Below, piece by piece: positions 18,633-27,171 of a stretch of 35,058 bases of DNA (positions within the stretch are counted from its first letter, which is position 1; the number at the start of each line of letters is the position of its first letter). Below the pieces are notes generated by a model. It made no database searches, was not told where the DNA came from, and saw nothing but the letters and a program-made list of their open reading frames with translations. The stretch is taken from positions 1 through 35,058 of the forward strand of contig CAIMUS010000306.1 in assembly GCA_903844665.1 (NCBI GenBank), given 5' to 3'. This stretch comes from an uncultured Pseudomonadota bacterium. Lineage in GTDB: Bacteria; Pseudomonadota; Gammaproteobacteria; Competibacterales; Competibacteraceae. A program made the position numbers and the translations under genes.

Positions 18633-20060
18633 TCAGCTCGCAACCGAATGTTCCAACTTAGAATCAGAATTTAGATGCTCTGTCATCTCGCTGAACACCA
18701 ATGCGTTATGCCACATCCGCACAAAACGGTCTTTCTGCAAACGCTGGAAATCAGAACAGAATGGGCATTTATGTCCAGTCTTTTCCGCCTGAGCATAGAA
18801 CTCTTGCGCAGTCTGGCCAGCGCCTAGGGAGATGCCTGAACCTCCATGGCTCACGTTTTTTCTACTCATAAAAGGCAGATAGACGTTTCCGTATCCGGCC
18901 GTCCGGAGCCAACCGGAACTATCGTAACTCGTGGCAAATATAGATGGAAACTCCGGTAATATACGAGGGCTGCTAACACCAAACAGGTGAAGAGATGGCC
19001 TACTCCGAACCGGTTCGATTAGATTCCTGACAAACTGCAATCTTGCACGCGCCTGAGCGGTGATCAGATTGATCTCGGAGTTTTTTCCGGAGGTATCAAA
19101 GCTTCCAAAGCCAAGATGTTTTATTCCTTGTTCTTCAAATGCCTTAAAACAGTTTTTTAACTGTTCGGACTGATGGCCTTGTATAACTCCCATCGTACGG
19201 CCTCGGATATGAACCGGTAAGCGATAGAAAAACCTTAGCCCTTCACTAATGGTTACATAAACTCTTTCTTCGATTTCATGTGTACTCAACCCAGATATAG
19301 GAGGAAAATCTGGAAGAACAAAGAAATCCCCCCAATCATTGTGTTCATAAAAATCAAGCAACTTTGAAAATAGCTCATCATATCTTATTTTTTGTTGCTG
19401 TACAAAAAATCCACCAGAATCAAACGTTACCTTTACTCCCCACTCATCGTTCATGTGTTTCACCCAGCCAAGAGCTCCAGGATCAATGAATAAGGGAGTA
19501 ATAATGCATCTTTCGAATGGCCGCCTCATAGGGCCTTCTTTTTCCCACATGCTAACCATATGAGCAAGATCGTTCGTGGAGGCAGTAAGGGAAGCAACAA
19601 AGGTGATCTTTCGGCTTCTCTCTAGTAGCAGTCTCCAAACAAACAGGCGCCTGCTTCTCCCAGCAACACTCCGCATGGCGTCTCGAACGAATCCCAAGCG
19701 TTCGTAGAATAAGTTAGCCTGCAAATCGACAGGACATTTGAGCGAGACCTCTCGACTGCCGATTTTTCGTGCACTGGTTTTTAGTGCTTCAATAAGTGCT
19801 GCTCCTATCTTCTGCCCAGTGTAGGCTGGATCCACACCGATCTCGTAAAGCGTAGTCCGATTATCCCGCCGATGGTGATACCTGGCGAAGCCTAGAACCT
19901 TTCCATTAGCTTCTTTTGCAACCAATAACCCGCCTTTTGTTGCGCTTTCCTCAAACACGGAACGGGGTTGGAAACCCAACTCATGTCGCAATAGATCTGC
20001 GACACGCTTGGCTCCTGAAATGAGAATTACATCAGTGGCTTCGGTTACTTGAAATTGCAT
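18633..20060 (-). CDS. GNAT acetyltransferase fused to tRNA-guanine-transglycosylase-family domain (DpdA-like)
   Basis: This 475-aa protein has two domains. Residues 1-145 are a GNAT N-acetyltransferase, with the acetyl-CoA loop in VDPAYTGQKIGAALI (76-90) and NLFYERLGF. Residues ~150-460 have the signature of tRNA-guanine transglycosylases: FDSGGF (Asp214, general acid/base), GVIQGH, HLFGVSSP, SYDSSGW (Asp380, likely nucleophile), then a zinc site H430-x-C432-x2-C435 with His451. Standard enzymes use C-x-C-x2-C and His, so one cysteine appears replaced by histidine. No PUA-type RNA-binding domain is seen. In this context the target is more likely DNA than tRNA, as for DpdA, which inserts preQ0 into DNA. 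The GNAT part might acylate the inserted base; that is speculation. Confidence 0.85.
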   Translation of the reverse strand: MQFQVTEATDVILISGAKRVADLLRHELGFQPRSVFEESATKGGLLVAKEANGKVLGFARYHHRRDNRTTLYEIGVDPAYTGQKIGAALIEALKTSARKIGSREVSLKCPVDLQANLFYERLGFVRDAMRSVAGRSRRLFVWRLLLERSRKITFVASLTASTNDLAHMVSMWEKEGPMRRPFERCIITPLFIDPGALGWVKHMNDEWGVKVTFDSGGFFVQQQKIRYDELFSKLLDFYEHNDWGDFFVLPDFPPISGLSTHEIEERVYVTISEGLRFFYRLPVHIRGRTMGVIQGHQSEQLKNCFKAFEEQGIKHLGFGSFDTSGKNSEINLITAQARARLQFVRNLIEPVRSRPSLHLFGVSSPRILPEFPSIFATSYDSSGWLRTAGYGNVYLPFMSRKNVSHGGSGISLGAGQTAQEFYAQAEKTGHKCPFCSDFQRLQKDRFVRMWHNALVFSEMTEHLNSDSKLEHSVAS

Positions 20061-20087
20061 ACTTTGTATCGGATCGCAACTACCAAC

Positions 20088-23000
20088 TTAGAAGATACAA
20101 TCGGCGGGACGGCGCACGACTATAAAGGGGTTAATACTCATGATTTTATGACTAGGGTACTGGGCAGATGCGGCATTATAAGCAGCAAGGTATTCAGGGT
20201 GGTCGTCTTGCCATAGGGGATGCCGTTCGAGTGCAACTACTTGCCGGTGCTGATGGACATAACCATTTAAGCTACCCAAGCGGACCGGAGTTCCGTATCC
20301 AAGTCGGGCCAGGGTCACAGCAACTCGTGCGCCCGATCCTTGGACGAGTATGCTCCATGGATTGGGCGCACTGTTGCACGGCGAATCCAGATCGATAGTC
20401 GCGGTAGATGAATTAGCGAGCCGCGCCATATCCAGCGCAAGCCTCCAGTCCAGCAGGCCATGGTAGGGCAGATTGTAGAAGTCACGCAAGCACCAATTAC
20501 ATGAACTGTCACATTCGCTGGCATGCGCCGGTTCCAGTGGTCCCAGAGCAACAGTTCTGCACCAGCGCTCAGCAATAGTCCCTTGAATGGTAGGATCGGA
20601 TTCGGCTAATAGAGTGTTCAAATTTGCGGCAAGCTTTGTACAGTAGCCAGCACCGTTTTCCAGTTGATCACACAGGAACGCCTCTCCGCTCGGACGGTTG
20701 TTCCGCGATACTGTTCGAAAGCCTGCCTGAAGTTCAAGTGCATCCACGTCAAGAAAAACTCCTGCAGCGATACGCAACCAGAAAGCGAAGGAGTACCAGG
20801 CGGCGCGCCCCTCGACCGTTGTGGGATCGGCGTATATGCCCGTAGGCCAAGTCGCCACATCGACGAGCAGAATATCAGTTTGTCTCCTCGATAGCAGTGC
20901 AATCTTCTGCTTTCGGCCGGTCGCGGACACTCTTGGGACAGGAGTACCATCACTTTCGAAGAGTGCTCCCTCCACCACGTATGCTCCTGGCGCCAGGTTA
21001 CCATCCACGATAGCTTCGCTGAACTCGAAGCCTTCGCTTCCACCGTTATCATTGATCGATACAATTTCGCTGCTGAGCGCGGTCACGACTGCGTTTTGTA
21101 CGGTCTGCGGTACAACCTGCCCTTGTGTCACACTCATCGTGGGCCGCGTCGACCGGGGTACCCACTCAAATTGCCCTTCGAAATCCTCCGGTTTCAAATT
21201 GGTGAAGAATCCCTTGGGCTCCCGCGCATCAACAACGGTGAGCGCCATACCACAGCCTAAGATGGGACATGCCTGCCCTGATCCTGCCTGAGGCGTATCG
21301 ACGACAGCCTGGCAATTTCCACAGCGGCCTACATAACTCTGGTTGGGGGTTGAAAGGGATGGGTAGAACCCCGGCCCGGTCCTGACTATGTTCCCTGCTG
21401 GCATGAAGGTTACAACACCAGCAGCCTTATATACCGCCTTGTCTTTTACGGTCTGAGAACCAGGGGCGAATTGGCTGATAGCAATATCGAGGTTTCGATC
21501 GACCAAACCTGTTTCAGGCGGCCAGGGGACCGCTGAGCGAGGCCATCCTGTGTAAAGCAGTCGTACTCGGGTCGGGAAACCGAACATCGGCAGGCGTCCC
21601 GCATTGGCGAGACGTTCGCTTAGGGCTTCCTGGGTGTAGCGTGGATCGGCAGCGATCCTTCGTATTTCGGGAATGAGATCAACACGCAGATAGTGCTTCA
21701 ACTGAACGCGGAGAACCTGACCGCCACCACCTTCCCAAGAAGTGCCTACAGCCAGCGCGTCGAATACTTCCTCCAGCTGCCTGTCATTCTGTGAATCCTG
21801 CAACCATGCATCAATGGCTGGTTCATTCGCAGCCCAGTCAGTGACATTGCCAAACTCTCCGTGTACATTCTCGCTACCAGAAAGTCCAACTCCGCCGGAG
21901 GCGTGCGCGAATGCTCTTCTCAAAACTTCCTTGATCAGAACCCGCCGGAAAATCGGCTCGCTTCGTACATCCACATAAGGAGCCGGCGGTCGATCCCCCG
22001 CGATTTTTTCAGGTCGCTCGAAATAAAAATCATCATGGCTACGGCCCCTACAGAACGTCACGGCAAGAGATACTCCTCCAGCCCGGCGACCAGCGCGGCC
22101 GACCCGCTGCTGATAGTTGAAGCGACTCGGCGGCATGTTCGCCATCATGACCGCATTCAGAGACCCGATGTCCACCCCTGCCTCCATAGTCGTGGTAACG
22201 CTCAACACATCAATCCCATGGACTTTCTTGATCTCAGTTTCGACAAAAATCTCCTGAAATCTACGTTGTCGCACTGGACGGTCGTCGCGATTTGTCTGAC
22301 CGGTGAGTTCTTCGCAGTTCATCCTGAATGCAATATTACTGTGCCCTTCGGTCAACTGCACGTAGTAATCAAACTCTCCAAACTCTCCAAACTCTCTCGG
22401 AATACCCGATCGAACCAATTTAACCACTCTGCTGCCCTTCGATCTGCTGTCTTTCGAGCATTCAGGACAGCAGATTACATCGTGGAGGTAGAACGCATTG
22501 CACTCAGGGCAGCGGTAGCCTTGAGAGTCAGCCGGCCGAGGCACCAGCGATAGATTAAATGGGTCCAGTACAAGCCCTGAGCCTGAAGGAATTCCCGCCT
22601 CCGACTGCCGCAACTGCTGTTCCACATCTGTGGGTGAAAGGTTGAGATTGTCTACATAGGCTCGCGAGAAGCGACGAAGACTTCCGTTCTGACCTGGGAA
22701 AAAGCCGTCGGCGCGGTTATGCTGCCGCCTCACCCCAAGCTGCCGAATCACAGCCTCGGTTGCGGCGATGAGTTGTGGCTGCGGATTTCCGTATGGTCGG
22801 TAGCTTACCCATCCTTGCCCAAGTCCTTCGAGTGTTCTCGCCATATGAGGAAACAAGGCGTACATAATCTCGGCAACCAGAAACTCAGCCATCCGTTGGC
22901 GATGTCGTTGCTGCCCCTGGGGTTGCGGTGTTTTGGAGGTAGGCAACTCCTGCGCACCACTCTGAACCTGGGTCCAATCGAAACACTCGAACCAGAGCTG

Positions 23001-25841
23001 CTGGCCACGACCCCGGCCTTCCCAATAGTTAAGAGCCTCGTAAGACGATCCTCCAGGACACATTCCGATTTTGAGAAGCTCGGATTCCACCTTCTCAGTC
23101 AAATTCCGCAAAGGGACTCGATCTGGGTAGTTTTGAATAAGAGTTAACCATTCCTGCCGAGCGGGCTGATTGACGACAGGTACATTGTAAAGCCAGCCGA
23201 TCGCTTCTGCACGGATATTCGGATCCAAGGCCAACTGAAATTCGGTCGCTCTTGCGCCGTCTTCCGGCTCTGGCAGACCAAAGACGACAGCATGCAGAGA
23301 CGGATTCAAGGTCTGCAAGTGCGCGATGCTTGGAGCCAGTTTATGTTGTCTCAGGAACGAAACGAGGCCATCCCAATATCCACGAAATGCCTGGATGAGT
23401 GCCAAGCGTAACATGTCACGGAAGTGATCGCGTTCAATTCCACCGGCAAGTTTTGCCGCGTCCTGGCGGCTATCGGAGAAGATGACCAGCTTTTTAGTCT
23501 TTTGAGATTCCTGCCCCAACTCACGAAAGATGCCATCCGCTAATACTTGAGTGGCCTTCTGGAATCCGGTTCGATGTACGCGAAGGGGTGACTTGAACGT
23601 CTTTCTTCTTGCGTAATTGGCATCACATCGCGGGCACTTTTCGGGCATGGCCCTGGCATCTGGTGGAGATCCTTTAATCTGATACCACCATCCAGGGATG
23701 TCATCCGGTCCGAGTGTTGTAGTAGCAACCCTTTGAGCGGAAAGCTGCCCCGAAGCGCAGTTGAGAGTGGCTTTAACCCATTTTCGGCCAACTTTATCAA
23801 CGTCCCATTCCATGTCGGTGGGGGTAGTTGCCTGCCAAGGCTCGCTAACACGCGGCACCGGCCAGAACACGGCATAATTTCCATGTCGCTGTATTAATTT
23901 CACCCGATCAGGCATGTGCTCAAGATCAGCCTGATCAGGGGTCAAGAACGTTGCAGTATTACCGCCAAGTTGCCTCTTAGCTTTGTATCCACCCAAGAAG
24001 ACTTCGCCACAAACCTCACAAACAATCAGATCGAGAACACGGCCACCACACGAACACATGAGGAGGTGGCTCGAATGAATCGCTCCAACCGTCGGCCTAT
24101 CCTCTGACCGTATGACAGGACGATCCTGGGAAACAGCCGGATCGCTGCAATCAGGATTGCAACACGCCCACAGATTCATCAAATTATGGAAGAACAGATG
24201 CCCGCGGACCGGTTGAAAAGAGCGTTGCTGATATCTTGACATGCCAACTGCCAACAGTAGACCGCGAAGCGTGTCAGAGACCACGTCATCCGAAGACTTG
24301 TTAGCGGACGCTGTAGGAAACATGACTTTGTCGATCTTGTCAATCGACGCAGGTCGAAGCGTGCCATCCGAGGACACGGCGAGGCAGGCATCCCGTAAAG
24401 AATCCGAGGCGCCTTTAGCGTGCAAAGCGCGTCCCAGCAATTCCTCGTCCGTCTCTCCTGGCTTACGTCCGACTCCCAAGGTTCCCGCAAGCATACCCAT
24501 CTCAGTTCTTACCGCCGCACTGCCCATATCGGGTGGCCCACCCTTCCACCAATTTGGCTGAATACTCTGCGCAAACTGTGCAAACGCACCCTCATAAGCG
24601 GTGAGAGACAATCGTGCCCCCTGAGACGGCGGTAGCTGAGTGCTGGTGATAGGAACAAATCGATCACGGCCGAAAAATTCCTTCAAGAACTTGCTACCGC
24701 CTTGACCAGGGTCCAAGCTGGCGGTGGTGGCGATAATGCGCAGCTTTGGAGAGTCTGGTTCAAGACCGAGCCGGTGCAATAGCAGCCGGATAATATAGGC
24801 AACCTCCGTTCCGGGCGTACCGCGGTAGGCGTGTAGCTCGTCAATAATCAAGAAGAATTGCCGCTCTTGCTCGTCTCCTTCACTCAGCCATTGCCTGGTG
24901 GTATCGAAGATTTGGTCCTCAATGCTGCGCATCAGCATGATGTTGAGCATCGAGTAGTTGGTGATGAGAATATCCGGGGGTGATTCTTGCATGTCCCACC
25001 GGGACCACATTTCCCCACCATCCAGGCGAGGAAAGAAATATTGGATATCACGATCGAGCGTAGGATCCTGATGCAGGGCGCGAAGAATTTCCTCACGTTG
25101 TTGCGAAAGATCCATGAGTGCTTTTTTAAGACGCCGTTCTCTGGTTGCATCGGGACGACCGGCAAGTGGTGTAAGCCCGGTATAACGGCCGAACATAATG
25201 CGGTTACCACCGCGGTTGCGATCAAACCAGACGTGGATGGAATCGTCGTCCAGGGCTGACCTTAACCTCCTGAGTTGGTCTTCAACGAGCGCGTTGAGCG
25301 GATACAGAATGACGGCACGCAGAGCCGGCTGCCGCTTAACGTGAGACCATTGAGAGACACGACCTCCATCCGGGTTCACATTGTCATCCCACCAGATTCG
25401 GTTCGCAGGCGCTTGGCCAGCCGGCGCCCACGTTTTAGATTCTCTCGCTAGCTGTGCAAAGAGCGGAAGGAGAAAGCATTCAGTCTTTCCCGAGCCTGTA
25501 CCAGTGGTCACGACTATATCGCGACCGTTAAGGATTACCTCTCTGATGCTCTCCCATTGATGAGTATAAAGCTGATTGGGTTTTGGAATAAGCCTTTCGG
25601 CCAGGAATCTGAAATCTCTAAACCCGGCAGGCAACTGATTCGCGGCCGCATCCACATCCAATCTTGATGAGGGATATAGAGGAATCGTTTCCAGTACAGG
25701 CAGTTGACTAAGCACACCAAGTTTGCTGAGGACCGCGTCCCGTTCTTTAGTCAAGATTTGCGACCGGAGGGGGAAAGCACTCTTGATATAAAGGCGATAG
25801 AGCAGTTCAAGCCGCCTGTAAGAACCAATAAGGTCATGCAT
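20088..25841 (-). CDS. Giant DExH helicase with DUF1998-type C-terminus, DruE-like
   Basis: This 1917-aa superfamily 2 helicase shows a Q-motif-like YTHQ (~95), Walker A TGTGSGKT (113-120), ITNYSML, Walker B IIDELHAY (DELH 334-337), ATTASL, then TTTMEAGVDIG and QRVGRAGR (~1241-1248). Cysteine clusters near 560-610, 755 and 1110 look like zinc ribbons. The C-terminus has CDSSCNWCLRDFYN (~1772-1785), the DUF1998/MZB signature. Size and layout match DruE, the hallmark of Druantia phage-defence systems, better than DISARM DrmA/DrmB, where helicase and DUF1998 are separate proteins. DpdJ of the dpd system is another relative. The ATG has a strong GGGAGG site and lies six bases after the preceding gene. 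Confidence 0.88.
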   Translation of the reverse strand: MHDLIGSYRRLELLYRLYIKSAFPLRSQILTKERDAVLSKLGVLSQLPVLETIPLYPSSRLDVDAAANQLPAGFRDFRFLAERLIPKPNQLYTHQWESIREVILNGRDIVVTTGTGSGKTECFLLPLFAQLARESKTWAPAGQAPANRIWWDDNVNPDGGRVSQWSHVKRQPALRAVILYPLNALVEDQLRRLRSALDDDSIHVWFDRNRGGNRIMFGRYTGLTPLAGRPDATRERRLKKALMDLSQQREEILRALHQDPTLDRDIQYFFPRLDGGEMWSRWDMQESPPDILITNYSMLNIMLMRSIEDQIFDTTRQWLSEGDEQERQFFLIIDELHAYRGTPGTEVAYIIRLLLHRLGLEPDSPKLRIIATTASLDPGQGGSKFLKEFFGRDRFVPITSTQLPPSQGARLSLTAYEGAFAQFAQSIQPNWWKGGPPDMGSAAVRTEMGMLAGTLGVGRKPGETDEELLGRALHAKGASDSLRDACLAVSSDGTLRPASIDKIDKVMFPTASANKSSDDVVSDTLRGLLLAVGMSRYQQRSFQPVRGHLFFHNLMNLWACCNPDCSDPAVSQDRPVIRSEDRPTVGAIHSSHLLMCSCGGRVLDLIVCEVCGEVFLGGYKAKRQLGGNTATFLTPDQADLEHMPDRVKLIQRHGNYAVFWPVPRVSEPWQATTPTDMEWDVDKVGRKWVKATLNCASGQLSAQRVATTTLGPDDIPGWWYQIKGSPPDARAMPEKCPRCDANYARRKTFKSPLRVHRTGFQKATQVLADGIFRELGQESQKTKKLVIFSDSRQDAAKLAGGIERDHFRDMLRLALIQAFRGYWDGLVSFLRQHKLAPSIAHLQTLNPSLHAVVFGLPEPEDGARATEFQLALDPNIRAEAIGWLYNVPVVNQPARQEWLTLIQNYPDRVPLRNLTEKVESELLKIGMCPGGSSYEALNYWEGRGRGQQLWFECFDWTQVQSGAQELPTSKTPQPQGQQRHRQRMAEFLVAEIMYALFPHMARTLEGLGQGWVSYRPYGNPQPQLIAATEAVIRQLGVRRQHNRADGFFPGQNGSLRRFSRAYVDNLNLSPTDVEQQLRQSEAGIPSGSGLVLDPFNLSLVPRPADSQGYRCPECNAFYLHDVICCPECSKDSRSKGSRVVKLVRSGIPREFGEFGEFDYYVQLTEGHSNIAFRMNCEELTGQTNRDDRPVRQRRFQEIFVETEIKKVHGIDVLSVTTTMEAGVDIGSLNAVMMANMPPSRFNYQQRVGRAGRRAGGVSLAVTFCRGRSHDDFYFERPEKIAGDRPPAPYVDVRSEPIFRRVLIKEVLRRAFAHASGGVGLSGSENVHGEFGNVTDWAANEPAIDAWLQDSQNDRQLEEVFDALAVGTSWEGGGGQVLRVQLKHYLRVDLIPEIRRIAADPRYTQEALSERLANAGRLPMFGFPTRVRLLYTGWPRSAVPWPPETGLVDRNLDIAISQFAPGSQTVKDKAVYKAAGVVTFMPAGNIVRTGPGFYPSLSTPNQSYVGRCGNCQAVVDTPQAGSGQACPILGCGMALTVVDAREPKGFFTNLKPEDFEGQFEWVPRSTRPTMSVTQGQVVPQTVQNAVVTALSSEIVSINDNGGSEGFEFSEAIVDGNLAPGAYVVEGALFESDGTPVPRVSATGRKQKIALLSRRQTDILLVDVATWPTGIYADPTTVEGRAAWYSFAFWLRIAAGVFLDVDALELQAGFRTVSRNNRPSGEAFLCDQLENGAGYCTKLAANLNTLLAESDPTIQGTIAERWCRTVALGPLEPAHASECDSSCNWCLRDFYNLPYHGLLDWRLALDMARLANSSTATIDLDSPCNSAPNPWSILVQGSGARVAVTLARLGYGTPVRLGSLNGYVHQHRQVVALERHPLWQDDHPEYLAAYNAASAQYPSHKIMSINPFIVVRRPADCIF

Positions 25842-25847
25842 AACGTA

Positions 25848-27158
25848 CTACCTCCCCTCTAGCGGTATGCCCAGTTTTTCTGTAAGGGACTTGGCAATAT
25901 CTTTAGGAACATTGGAGTAGACCAACCAGCCCGCGTTTATCGTAGGTAACCGTCCGGAACAAAGGACCAGGACACGCTCGTACAACTCTGGCCAGCGCTC
26001 AGTCTGTCGAACTGCAAGTGATCCACTACTGGGGTCGAAGCGCACCTCCTGTAGCGCTCCGCGTCCGTGAAGCGCCAGGAATCTGAGTCCATACCAGTCA
26101 CCTCTGATCCATTTATCACGGTGTGCATCATAGTATAAATAGTAATCCCCTCGCACGGAATCGGCTCGGCGAAACTCGTAAAAGCCGCCGGTTCCTGTAA
26201 ATATACAGTCTGCAAATCCAGAGTCATCGAACATGCGAAGGTTAAACAAGGCGGGTACTATTCCCTCAACCGGCAGGAGGCCGGCGCACCATGCCATCAG
26301 ATCGGGAACCCTTTGAGCAAACAACTCTGCGGCGGGAACAGCTTTAAGCCCGTATCGTGGCGCCAGTTCGGAAACTGCTGTTTCAACAGCCGCTTCATTC
26401 TGAAAGCAAACTTTTATTAACGCTGGCCCGGCGCCGTTTGGTTGCCCCTCCTCCTTGACTACGCAAGCCTCCTTCAATGCCTGGATGAGCTTTGCATCGC
26501 GCCCACCACAAAAAGCAAATTCAATGTCTCCATCATACCGAGCGATTTGAGCAAGCACGGATGGAGCAACCGACCAGTGGTGACCATCATTTGATGATTC
26601 GACGTGCCCCAACAGCCGAAGGCGACGGAAGATGCGCGATGCTGGGGTAGTACTGTCGGATAGGCTTAATGATTGGCATCCTGCGCGGAAGATAGGGAAG
26701 GTACCCATCCCGACAGCGGATAGCCATAGCATCAGATGGGAAAATGGCTCTGAGCGATCTTGAACGCTTGGCTGATTAGTTGCCGGGATTAAGCCGAATG
26801 GATCTTCTGCATCCTCGTGCCGTGCTACCCAACGAATGGTGCGTGCATAGTCATGGACATCAATTTCTGCTGAGACCATTGGCTTGATTTCTTCGCGTGA
26901 AAAAGGTTGAAGTCTACCATGAATACAAAAAGGTGATTTTAGAGCGGGTAGTCTTAACAAACCTTGCAACGCCTCTGGAGGCTCGCCGGGTGCCGCACTG
27001 TCAATTGCCATGAAGAGGAAAAATTGTTTCTTAGGGCCCTTCTCAAAACATACGCGGGGGACATATCGCCCAAGATCCTCAGAATGAATCTTCTGAGAGA
27101 TCTGTTTCAGTATTAATTCTGCTTTTCCAAAGCATCTAAAGGCTGCATACCATCTCAT
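25848..27158 (-). CDS. Unrecognised ~436-aa protein upstream of the helicase
   Basis: No family is recognised. The protein is soluble; residues ~185-220 (ASRIFRRLRLLGHVE...HHWSVAPSVLAQIA) could form a winged helix, and the C-terminal part is beta-rich (GGFYEFRRA, YYLYYDAHRDKWIRGDWYGLRFL). The chosen ATG lies seven bases after TAGGAG; a TTG two codons upstream would be too close to that site. It lies between the 555-aa gene and the helicase gene with 13- and 6-base gaps, so the three are probably one functional unit. In Druantia type II two accessory genes (druF, druG) precede druE; this gene would hold the second place, but homology is not shown. Confidence 0.7.
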   Translation of the reverse strand: MRWYAAFRCFGKAELILKQISQKIHSEDLGRYVPRVCFEKGPKKQFFLFMAIDSAAPGEPPEALQGLLRLPALKSPFCIHGRLQPFSREEIKPMVSAEIDVHDYARTIRWVARHEDAEDPFGLIPATNQPSVQDRSEPFSHLMLWLSAVGMGTFPIFRAGCQSLSLSDSTTPASRIFRRLRLLGHVESSNDGHHWSVAPSVLAQIARYDGDIEFAFCGGRDAKLIQALKEACVVKEEGQPNGAGPALIKVCFQNEAAVETAVSELAPRYGLKAVPAAELFAQRVPDLMAWCAGLLPVEGIVPALFNLRMFDDSGFADCIFTGTGGFYEFRRADSVRGDYYLYYDAHRDKWIRGDWYGLRFLALHGRGALQEVRFDPSSGSLAVRQTERWPELYERVLVLCSGRLPTINAGWLVYSNVPKDIAKSLTEKLGIPLEGR

Positions 27159-27171
27159 AGCCAAGCTCCTA

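Noticed and set aside
20088-25841. DISARM as the identity of the helicase locus
   Set aside because: DISARM has the helicase (DrmA) and DUF1998 protein (DrmB) as separate genes with a methylase and a phospholipase-D-like DrmC. Here helicase and DUF1998 are one protein and none of the other parts is present.
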